Part shown: in pieces, positions 1-4,471 of the stretch
Numbering within the stretch: position 1 is the stretch's first letter
How the letters are laid out: each line of letters begins with the position of its first letter
NCBI GenBank assembly: GCA_016463385.1
Contig: JAEMRL010000197.1
Span: forward strand, 1 to 5,473
Reading direction: 5' to 3'
DNA: 5,473 bases
Source of the DNA: Thermoleophilia bacterium
GTDB taxonomy: Bacteria > Actinomycetota > Thermoleophilia > Miltoncostaeales > Miltoncostaeaceae
Position numbers and translations under genes: made by a program
The notes under the pieces: model-generated
Database searches by the model: none
Told to the model about the DNA's origin: nothing
The model's input: only the letters and a program-made list of their open reading frames with translations

Positions 1-924
1 CACCAGGTCGCGCGCGACGGCGAAGGGGCCGTCGGCCGCCGCGTCTCCCGGCTCCTCGCGCCCGAGCGGCGTGCAGTGGTCGTCGACCACCCACCCGTCG
101 CCGGGCGAGACGTCCTCCAGCGACTCCTCCTCGAAGTTGACCCGCCGCCCGGCGAGCGCGGCGAGCCTGCGCTCCGCCCGGCGGCGGCGAAGGCCCCGCG
201 GCCCTCCCCGGTCGTCCGGGAACCGGGTGCCGCGCACCTGGATCACCGTGGCCGGATCGCCCGCGATCTCCGCGGCGCGCTGGCAGAACGTGGCCCACAT
301 GTGGAGCTGCGCCTCCTTGGCGAGCCGCAGGGGCGCGTAGAGGATCCAGAAGGGGCGGCTGCCGCTGCGCGCCGTCGATTCGATCTCGAAGACGAGCCGG
401 CCGGCCTCCTCGCGCGCCCGGAACTCGATCTCACCGGCCTCCATGTGGCCGGTGAGCGTGGCGAGACGGAAGGACTCGGGCGTGCGGTCGGCCACCCGCA
501 CCGGCCCGTTCCAGGGTCCGGGCATCCACACCAGGTACTCGTCGCCCGCCTCCATCTCCCCGAGGCGCCCGGCCGTCTTGACGAAGCGGGCGACCTCGAA
601 CGGCGATGCCACGTTGGGGTCGCGGGCGAGCCGGCCGATCAGCTCGGCGGCGCCCATGCGCGGGTTCTCGATCTCCACCCGGTAGAGGCGCCGCAGCGAT
701 GCCCCTGCGCCCGCCGAGCGCGGCTGCACGCTCTCCTGGTCGCCGGGGACCGGGCGATCGACCGGGCCCGGGTCGTCGCCCTGGTGGGTCTCCTCGCGGC
801 GCTCGAGGGTCACGTCGCGGGTGGCGTAACGCCAGAGCGACACCGCCATCCCCGTGCCCCAGCGAACTGCGGCGCGCGCCGTCGCGAGCGCGTCGAGCGC
901 CCTGTCCGGGACGCCCGCACTCAT
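1..924 (-). CDS. DUF1990-like (UPF0548-like) protein, 3' end beyond the left edge
   Basis: The frame is open for 308 codons from ATG 922-924 to the left edge without a stop. Residues 1-45 are helical and basic, 46-75 a Pro/Gly/Asp-rich linker. Residues about 80-222 form a domain starting LYRVEIENPRMGAAELIGRL. Within it, RLATLTGHMEAGEIEF (153-168) matches the YGTLPGHPE.GE..F signature I associate with DUF1990, followed by LVFEIESTARSGSRP (177-191), where the family has a F.I.A.SRP-type strand, and a long C-terminal helix. After it come an Arg-rich stretch (243-253) and an acidic segment ending in a C-terminal region I cannot place. Function is unknown; the domain is described mainly in bacteria and plants. 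The protein is far longer than typical DUF1990 proteins (roughly 160-200 residues). No Shine-Dalgarno site precedes the ATG, so translation probably depends on the overlapping upstream gene. A more general START-like assignment is the alternative. Confidence 0.72.
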   Translation of the reverse strand, partial: MSAGVPDRALDALATARAAVRWGTGMAVSLWRYATRDVTLERREETHQGDDPGPVDRPVPGDQESVQPRSAGAGASLRRLYRVEIENPRMGAAELIGRLARDPNVASPFEVARFVKTAGRLGEMEAGDEYLVWMPGPWNGPVRVADRTPESFRLATLTGHMEAGEIEFRAREEAGRLVFEIESTARSGSRPFWILYAPLRLAKEAQLHMWATFCQRAAEIAGDPATVIQVRGTRFPDDRGGPRGLRRRRAERRLAALAGRRVNFEEESLEDVSPGDGWVVDDHCTPLGREEPGDAAADGPFAVARDLV

Positions 925-1349
925 AGGACGAGCGCCCGCTCGGCGGCATCCAGGCGGCCGGGTTCGACCGCCGAGATCAGCGCCTCGCAGGCCTCGGCGC
1001 GGGGACGGGCGACGTCGGTGACGATCGCCGGCGAACGCTCGAGCGCCCGCCAGGCGGCCGCCGCGTAGTGCAGCGTGGCGATCAGGGCGTCCAGCTCCTC
1101 GAGGTCCGTGAGCGCGGACCGTCCGCGGATCCTCCCGTTCATCTTCAGGCGCCCCACGCGCTCGGCGGCCGTGCCGGCGAGGACGCGCACCCAGGGCCGT
1201 CCGGCGCCGCCCTGGCGCATGAACGAGGCGATCGTCTCGCAGCCGCGATCGAGCTCGTCCGCGGCCTCGGCGAGTCGTGCGTCGACCGCGGGCGGGTAGG
1301 CGCCCGAGCGACGCATGCGACGCGCCAGTTCCTCACCCGCGCGCATCAC
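921..1349 (-). CDS. Hypothetical helical protein, 142 residues, coupled to the DUF1990-like gene
   Basis: I do not recognise the family. The sequence looks all-helical: residues 1-14 basic, 21-46 an Ala/Glu/Asp-rich helix (ARLAEAADELDRGCETIASFM), 52-70 a helix with RVLAGTAAERVGRLKM, 83-104 an amphipathic helix with LEELDALIATLHYAAAAWRAL, and 110-142 a final helix pair. No membrane segment, signal peptide or metal-binding cluster is evident; the single His (94) and two Cys (37, 121) are isolated. The start is GTG 1347-1349 with GGGGAG nine bases upstream; ATG 1344-1346 is the alternative, one codon shorter. The frame is open further upstream but has no good start codon there. The TGA at 921-923 overlaps the next ATG as ATGA, so the two proteins are probably made in step and may act together. 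Reality is supported by this coupling and by the protein-like composition. Confidence 0.75.
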   Translation of the reverse strand: MMRAGEELARRMRRSGAYPPAVDARLAEAADELDRGCETIASFMRQGGAGRPWVRVLAGTAAERVGRLKMNGRIRGRSALTDLEELDALIATLHYAAAAWRALERSPAIVTDVARPRAEACEALISAVEPGRLDAAERALVL

Positions 1350-1403
1350 CGTGAGCCGCTCCCCGAGGAAGATGCGCAGCGGGCGGTGGACGTCGCGCGA
1401 CCG

Positions 1404-1433
1404 CGCCAGGGCCGGCCGTGGCCGGCCCTGGCG
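1404..1433 (-). terminator. Perfect 14-bp GC inverted repeat between gene units, candidate terminator
   Basis: CGCCAGGGCCGGCC (1404-1417) and its exact reverse complement GGCCGGCCCTGGCG (1420-1433) flank a two-base spacer. Folding would open the innermost pairs to leave about 13 strong GC pairs. It begins 33 bases after the DUF3618 stop and ends about 55 bases before the next start, the expected place for a terminator between two units. No T-run follows on the minus strand, so it may stop transcription without one, attenuate read-through, or protect the upstream mRNA 3' end. Protein binding to the DNA form is an alternative. Confidence 0.5.
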
Positions 1434-1465
1434 GGAGTCGTCGCGGGCCGTCGCCGGGGCCGCCG

Positions 1466-2221
1466 TCAGGACGCCCCGTTCCCGGCGGCCCCGCCCGCGG
1501 GGTCGCCCTCCTCGCCGGAGCTGGGGGCGATCTCTCCGGAGATCGCGCCGGCCGCCTCGCGGCCCCGCTCGATCGCGTCGTGGCCGAGCTCGGCCCCGCG
1601 CTCGCGCAGCTCGCCCGCGGCGGCGCCGAGGCGCTCGTCCTCCACACGCGTGGAGGGGAGCAGCACCCCGACCGCGGCACCGAGCGCCAGGGCGCCCAGG
1701 GCGAACGGGACCGGATTCGCCCGCGCGGTCGCGGCCACCTGGCCCACGCCCGACGTCGCCTGCTCACGGTCGGGCATGCGGGCGACGACGGCCTCCTGCG
1801 CGTGGCCCACGGCCCCCGCCGTCGAGCCGACGCCGCTCGCGGCGGCGTCCTTCACCGCGGAGGCCGCACGCGCGATCGCCCCGGCGCCCCCTGCCACGGA
1901 GTCCTTCACGGACGACGCGCCGTGGGCGGTCGCCTCGCCCCCGTGGGTCACGGTCTCCTTGGCCGATCCGAGCCGGTCGGACACGGCCGAACCGACGGCG
2001 CCGACCTTGTCGCGCAGCGACGACGACGCGTCGTCGTCGCTGCGCTGCGGCGCCTGCGACCCGGATGCGACCCGCTCGCGGACGACCGCGACGGTCTCGC
2101 GCATCACGTCGCGCGCCCGCGCCGGGACGTCGGCCTTCCAGCCGATCGCCTCGGCGGTGTCGCGCAGGCGCTCCCGGGTCTCCCCGATGTCGCGCCGGAT
2201 CTCCGCGATGTCACGCGCCAT
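1466..2221 (-). CDS. DUF3618 protein with 18-residue helical repeats and one TM helix
   Basis: A 251-residue protein. The N-terminus (residues 1-50, with IRRDIGETRERLRDTAEAIG and then RARDVMRETV) has the DUF3618 pattern, found in actinobacterial membrane proteins of unknown function and usually next to Holin-X genes, as here. Residues 51-67 form an Asp/Ser linker (SDDDASSSLR) encoded by a long palindrome. Residues 68-157 form a low-complexity, probably helical region with an 18-residue period. Residues 168-189 (ANPVPFALGALALGAAVGVLLP) are a membrane helix with the Asn-Pro entry typical of DUF883/YqjD-like anchors. A helical segment (196-228) and a disordered Gly-rich tail follow. ATG 2219-2221 has GGAGGAGG eight bases upstream and overlaps the Holin-X stop. 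It is probably the last gene of the operon, since a strong inverted repeat lies 33 bases beyond its stop. The biochemical role is unknown; membrane-associated stress function is inferred by analogy with YqjD. Confidence 0.88.
   Translation of the reverse strand: MARDIAEIRRDIGETRERLRDTAEAIGWKADVPARARDVMRETVAVVRERVASGSQAPQRSDDDASSSLRDKVGAVGSAVSDRLGSAKETVTHGGEATAHGASSVKDSVAGGAGAIARAASAVKDAAASGVGSTAGAVGHAQEAVVARMPDREQATSGVGQVAATARANPVPFALGALALGAAVGVLLPSTRVEDERLGAAAGELRERGAELGHDAIERGREAAGAISGEIAPSSGEEGDPAGGAAGNGAS
1751..2020 (-). repeat. Five degenerate 18-residue protein repeats in the DUF3618 protein
   Basis: Residues 68-157 of the DUF3618 protein can be laid out as five consecutive 18-residue units. 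A basic/acidic pair recurs at the third and fourth positions: R70-D71, K88-E89, K106-D107, K124-D125 and the weaker Q142-E143, each followed two residues later by Val or Ala. Units 2 to 4 are the clearest (starts SAKETV, SVKDSV, AVKDAA). Eighteen residues equal five turns of an alpha-helix, so the charged pairs would fall on the same face. The fifth unit is poorly conserved. Confidence 0.55.
2012..2045. repeat. Perfect 34-bp palindrome inside the DUF3618 coding sequence
   Basis: GCGCAGCGACGACGACG (2012-2028) is followed with no spacer by its exact reverse complement CGTCGTCGTCGCTGCGC (2029-2045); the symmetry breaks at 2011/2046. It encodes RSDDDASSSLR on the minus strand, in the linker between the DUF3618 domain and the helical repeats. 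As RNA it could fold into a hairpin of about 15 bp with a four-base loop. It is built from runs of GAC and TCG codons, so part of the symmetry may come from low-complexity codons. Confidence 0.9.
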
Positions 2222-2654
2222 TGCCCGTACCTCCTCCGTTGGACTCCCGGCCGGCCTGCACGCCCTCCTGGACGACCTCCAGATCCCGGCGCACGCCGGC
2301 GAGGGCCCGCTCGGGCACCGGAGGCGCGACGGCCTTCAGGCGGGAGCGGCCGATCAGGCCCGCGATCCCGGCGACGACCAGCAGCGCCGCACCCACGATG
2401 AGGGCGCTCAGCCACGCGTCGACCGTCAGGGCGAGCGCGAGGATCGCGCAGGCCGTCAGCGCGCCGAGGGCGGCCAGTCCGAGGGCGGCGGCGACGCCGA
2501 ACATCGCGGCGCCCTTGCCCGCCCGCGACACCTGCAGGCCCACCTCGGCCCGCGCCAGCTCCATCTCCTGGCTGATCAGGGTCGCCGTCTCGTGCGTGAA
2601 CGTCCCCAGCAGGTCGCCCACCGGGCGCTCGCGCAGCCGCGTCGCGTCAGCCAT
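2211..2654 (-). CDS. Holin-X / DUF1469 (YqjE-like) phage-holin-family membrane protein
   Basis: A 147-residue membrane protein. Residues 11-45 form an amphipathic N-terminal helix with the family signature LISQEMELARAEV (26-38). Residues 49-77 and 81-103 are two Ala/Gly/Leu-rich membrane helices separated by a short turn (DAW), an antiparallel hairpin with both ends probably cytoplasmic. A charged tail follows (RRDLEVVQEGVQ). These features fit the actinobacterial Holin-X family, also called DUF1469 and related to YqjE of enterobacteria. The name comes from sequence similarity to holins; in this setting, with no endolysin or phage genes nearby, lysis is unlikely and a membrane-structure or stress role is more plausible. 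ATG 2652-2654 has GGAGGAGG seven bases upstream. It overlaps the preceding gene by 8 bases and the following DUF3618 gene by 11, a strong sign of coupled translation. Confidence 0.9.
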   Translation of the reverse strand: MADATRLRERPVGDLLGTFTHETATLISQEMELARAEVGLQVSRAGKGAAMFGVAAALGLAALGALTACAILALALTVDAWLSALIVGAALLVVAGIAGLIGRSRLKAVAPPVPERALAGVRRDLEVVQEGVQAGRESNGGGTGNGA

Positions 2655-3150
2655 GCCCGATCCTCCTCCGGTCGGAGGGCTCCGAGGCCCTCACGAGGCG
2701 GCCGGCCGCGATCCCGATCACCGCGGCGCCGGCCACGATCAGCGCCGGCTGGCGGCGGCCGAGGTCGCGCGCGTCGGCGAGGATCCGGTCGCTGTCCGAC
2801 TCGCGCAGGTAGTCGCCGAAGCGCTCGATGCGGAGCGCGGCGTCCTCGGCCAGCCGGGCCGGCTGGTCCTTGCCACGCGCACGCAGGTCGCCGGCCACGT
2901 CACGGACGTCCCCGGCGATCCCCATCACGCGCTCACCGGCCCAGGTGGAGCGGTTGTCCACCTCGGCGCGCGCCCTCTCGCGGGAGTCGTCGAGCAGCTG
3001 CCCGCCGGCCTCCCGTGCCTTCTCGACCGCCTCACCGCCCACGGTGCCCGTCGAGGGCGTCTCCTCCGTCTGCGGTGCCCACGAAGGGCGCTCCCGCGAG
3101 ACCATCGGCGACCCCGCGGGGCGCACCGCCTCCTGTCGTCTCTCGCTCAT
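2647..3150 (-). CDS. Membrane-anchored hypothetical protein with one C-terminal TM helix (167 residues)
   Basis: The first 40 residues are polar and disordered. Residues 41-130 are charged and mostly helical (EAVEKAREAGGQLLDD, then a WAGERVMGIAGDVRDVAGDL stretch, then AEDAALRIERFGDYLRESD). After RRQP, residues 135-152 (PALIVAGAAVIGIAAGRL) form one membrane helix with a short basic tail, so the bulk should face the cytoplasm. The pattern DRIL.D...L.RRQP followed by a membrane helix is common in small actinobacterial and alphaproteobacterial proteins, some annotated as nutrient-deprivation-induced. I recall this from general knowledge and cannot search it. The layout of a helical domain plus C-terminal anchor resembles YqjD/ElaB-type proteins that sit on the inner membrane in stationary phase. 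The stop overlaps the next gene by eight bases. The start is set by a strong ribosome site; a longer reading to 3393 is unlikely. Confidence 0.85.
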   Translation of the reverse strand: MSERRQEAVRPAGSPMVSRERPSWAPQTEETPSTGTVGGEAVEKAREAGGQLLDDSRERARAEVDNRSTWAGERVMGIAGDVRDVAGDLRARGKDQPARLAEDAALRIERFGDYLRESDSDRILADARDLGRRQPALIVAGAAVIGIAAGRLVRASEPSDRRRIGHG

Positions 3151-3157
3151 GGTCCTG

Positions 3158-3165
3158 CTCCTTCC
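3158..3165 (-). promoter_or_regulatory. Strong ribosome binding site that fixes the start at 3150
   Basis: GGAAGGAG on the minus strand lies seven bases before the ATG at 3148-3150. The frame itself is open further upstream to about 3393, and this site is the main reason to choose the shorter protein. The upstream extension would be Arg/Pro/Ser-rich shadow sequence across the 73-residue gene. Confidence 0.75.
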
Positions 3166-3178
3166 GGTGTCGGATGCG

Positions 3179-3400
3179 TCAGCCCATCCCTGACTCATCC
3201 GGCGGTACCCGTTCCCTGTCGCGGGAACCCGACTCCGAGTCCCCCTGCGTGACCTCGTGCTCGCCGCCGGTCCTCTCGACGGCCTCCTCGTCCTCGTTGC
3301 GCGTGACGCCCTCGGAGGGGGGCTCATCCGACGGGCGCGCGGTGTAGGAACCGCCCTCGTCGCTCTCGCCCCGAGGGGCCGGCCGCTCGTCACCGGACAT
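3179..3400 (-). CDS. Small acidic, probably disordered hypothetical protein (73 residues)
   Basis: I do not recognise this protein. It has about 21 Asp/Glu and 8 Arg in 73 residues and no Leu, Ile, Phe, Trp, Cys or Lys, so it should be highly acidic and intrinsically disordered, without a hydrophobic core or membrane segment. Evidence that it is real: its ATG (3398-3400) lies three bases after the stop of the SRPBCC-PRC gene on the same strand, which suggests translational coupling, and it fills the space up to 28 bases before the next gene. Upstream there is only a weak GGGGGTCC ribosome-site match. Low-complexity acidic composition alone can arise in a spurious frame of GC-rich DNA, so the evidence is mainly the spacing. 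The 3' half overlaps a candidate promoter for the next gene, so the segment may serve both as coding sequence and as control region. Confidence 0.6.
   Translation of the reverse strand: MSGDERPAPRGESDEGGSYTARPSDEPPSEGVTRNEDEEAVERTGGEHEVTQGDSESGSRDRERVPPDESGMG
3205..3228 (-). promoter_or_regulatory. Candidate stress-sigma (SigB/SigF-like) promoter for the three-gene membrane module
   Basis: On the minus strand GTTC (3228-3225) is separated by 14 bases from GGGTAC (3210-3205). This matches three of four bases of the actinobacterial general-stress -35 (GTTT) and the full GGGTAY -10. The -10 lies 54 bases before the ATG at 3150, so a transcript would carry a leader of roughly 45 to 50 bases including the strong ribosome site. 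The -35 and spacer also form a 6-bp inverted repeat, GTTCCC (3211-3216 on plus) and GGGAAC (3223-3228), which could be an operator or chance. The site lies within the 73-residue gene and would be an internal promoter. Confidence 0.35.
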
Positions 3401-3403
3401 GCG

Positions 3404-4363
3404 TCAGGACCCCCAGCGGGTGACGCGCACCCCGGCCGGGTCGTCGCCGCGGCGGATCGCGTCCACCACCTCGGCCTCTGCGATGCGGGGCGTCGGCGCC
3501 GGCGGGGTCTGACGCGCCTTGATGGCGTCGCGCGCCTCGTCCCAGTAGCCCACGCGGGCGTAGTGGTCGTAGATCTCGCGTTCGCGCTCGGCGCTCAGCT
3601 CGTCGTCGTCGTCCAGCGAGGGCGCCGCCTTCAGGTGCTCCACCGAATAGGGCACGACGATGTAGGTCTCCGAGCCGTCGTCCACGTAGGTCACGTCGTC
3701 GACGGGCACGACGTGGGTGCCGCGCGAGAGCCACCCGGTCGAGACGCCCAGGTAGCGGAGGTGGTCGGCGCCGGCGTCGAGGTAGACCTCGCGCACCTTG
3801 CCGACCTTCTCGTCCTCGCGGTTGACCACGGTCATGCCGCGCAGGCGCGACAGCGAGGGAAGGCGGGTCGTCTCGGAGTAGCCCTCGGGCCCCAGCACGG
3901 AATCCCGGTCGTCGTCCGCGCGCCTGTCCTCCGCGGCGTCGGCGGGGGTGGCGCGCGACTCGACGAGATCCTTGAACCGCTCCATGTCGCGCCGCACGCG
4001 CCTCTGGGCGAGACCGAGCAGCTCGGCCGCGTGCTCGGCGACGCCCTCGGGATCGTGCTCGATGGCCACGCGGATACGGGTCGCGTCGTCACCCACCGGC
4101 TCGAACGCCACATCGCCGTCGTTGCGCAGCCCGCCGGTCGAGCGCCAGGCGATGCGGCGGCCGGGCTCCTGCTCGGTGATCTCGGCGTCCCACTCGGCCT
4201 CACGGCCGGCCATCTCGGCCACCCAGTGCAGGTGCGTGTCGTCGGTCCGGCGGACCTCCCGCACGCCCTCCATGAAGCGGGGGAACTCCTCGAACCGCGC
4301 CCACTGGTCGTAGGCCGTGCGCACCGGCACGTTGACCTCGACGGTCTCCTCGATGGTCGGCAT
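3404..4363 (-). CDS. SRPBCC-family (START/Bet v1-like) protein fused to a PRC-barrel domain
   Basis: A 319-residue soluble protein with two recognisable domains. Residues 1-140 start MPTIEETVEVNVPVRTAYDQW and continue with the FPRFMEGV and ITEQEPGRRIAWRS patterns of the SRPBCC/polyketide cyclase-like fold, which usually holds a hydrophobic ligand in a cavity. Residues 140-170 are a charged linker. Residues about 173-245 (LRGMTVVNREDEKVGKVREV through VVPVDDVTYV and YIVVPYS) are a PRC-barrel, a small beta-barrel known from photosynthetic reaction centre subunit H and from RimM, which usually mediates protein contacts. The tail holds a DDDDEL run and a predicted helical segment (262-283). ATG at 4361-4363 has AGGAGG four bases upstream, a slightly short but good ribosome site. 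It is the first gene of the probable operon, three bases ahead of the next start. No signal peptide or membrane helix is visible. Ligand and partner are unknown. Confidence 0.9.
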   Translation of the reverse strand: MPTIEETVEVNVPVRTAYDQWARFEEFPRFMEGVREVRRTDDTHLHWVAEMAGREAEWDAEITEQEPGRRIAWRSTGGLRNDGDVAFEPVGDDATRIRVAIEHDPEGVAEHAAELLGLAQRRVRRDMERFKDLVESRATPADAAEDRRADDDRDSVLGPEGYSETTRLPSLSRLRGMTVVNREDEKVGKVREVYLDAGADHLRYLGVSTGWLSRGTHVVPVDDVTYVDDGSETYIVVPYSVEHLKAAPSLDDDDELSAEREREIYDHYARVGYWDEARDAIKARQTPPAPTPRIAEAEVVDAIRRGDDPAGVRVTRWGS

Positions 4364-4400
4364 TCCGCCTCCTCGTCCGCGTCGTCCGTACTCCGCGGTG

Positions 4401-4424
4401 GTACCCGCCGGGCGCCTGCGCGAC
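4401..4424 (-). promoter_or_regulatory. Weak candidate stress-sigma promoter upstream of the SRPBCC-PRC gene
   Basis: On the minus strand GTCG (4424-4421) is followed, after exactly 14 bases, by GGGTAC (4406-4401). Actinobacterial SigB/SigF-type promoters are commonly described as GTTT, a spacer of about 14 to 17 bases, then GGGTAT or GGGTAC. The -10 match is complete, but the -35 matches only two of four bases. The -10 element lies 37 bases before the ATG at 4363, a sensible leader length in the only sizeable gap upstream of this operon. GGGTAC is expected once or twice per strand by chance in DNA this rich in G and C. Confidence 0.25.
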
Positions 4425-4431
4425 GCGGGGG

Positions 4432-4470
4432 CGGGTCCGGGGCGACACGACTCCGGCCGGCCCCGGCCCG
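4432..4470 (-). terminator. Candidate stem-loop terminator after the antiporter gene
   Basis: Read on the minus strand, CGGGCCGGGGC (4470-4460) pairs with GCCCCGGACCCG (4443-4432). This gives 11 GC-rich base pairs with one bulged A and a 16-base loop. It begins two bases after the antiporter stop codon. No T-run follows it, so it is not a classical intrinsic terminator. GC-rich actinomycetes often end transcripts with such hairpins or with Rho, so termination or 3'-end protection is inferred from position and stability. Confidence 0.45.
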
Positions 4471-4471
4471 A

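Noticed and set aside
431..949. Minus-strand frame of 172 codons inside the DUF1990-like gene
   Set aside because: It is an alternate frame of the gene at 924-1, with Arg/Gly/Pro-rich shadow composition and no domain signature.
1350..1465. Possible promoter for the 142-residue gene in the 116-base gap
   Set aside because: Apart from the inverted repeat and a GGGGAG ribosome site I see no recognisable -35/-10 pair, so I cannot call a promoter here.
1527..1546. Inverted repeat GCGATCTC-TCCG-GAGATCGC near the 3' end of the DUF3618 gene
   Set aside because: Perfect but only eight bases per arm, within coding sequence and well before the stop; such repeats are frequent in GC-rich coding DNA and no role is suggested by position.
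1639..1656. Inverted repeat CCTCCAC-ACGC-GTGGAGG in the DUF3618 gene
   Set aside because: Seven-base arms inside coding sequence, explained adequately by codon composition; no link to a gene boundary.
2211..2654. Phage or prophage lysis cassette suggested by the holin-family protein
   Set aside because: No endolysin, structural, integrase or attachment-site signals are present; Holin-X proteins are common chromosomal genes in actinomycetes.
1068..3347. Long plus-strand open frame of 759 codons, with other plus-strand frames of 330, 645 and 327 codons
   Set aside because: They run antisense across several well-supported minus-strand genes, are rich in Arg/Pro/Ser/Ala without domain patterns, and lack convincing ribosome sites. 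Long antisense frames are expected at this G+C content.
3151..3393. N-terminal extension of the 167-residue anchored protein to 248 residues
   Set aside because: The extra 81 residues are Arg/Pro/Ser-rich, overlap nearly all of the 73-residue gene, and a strong ribosome site sits just before the ATG at 3150.
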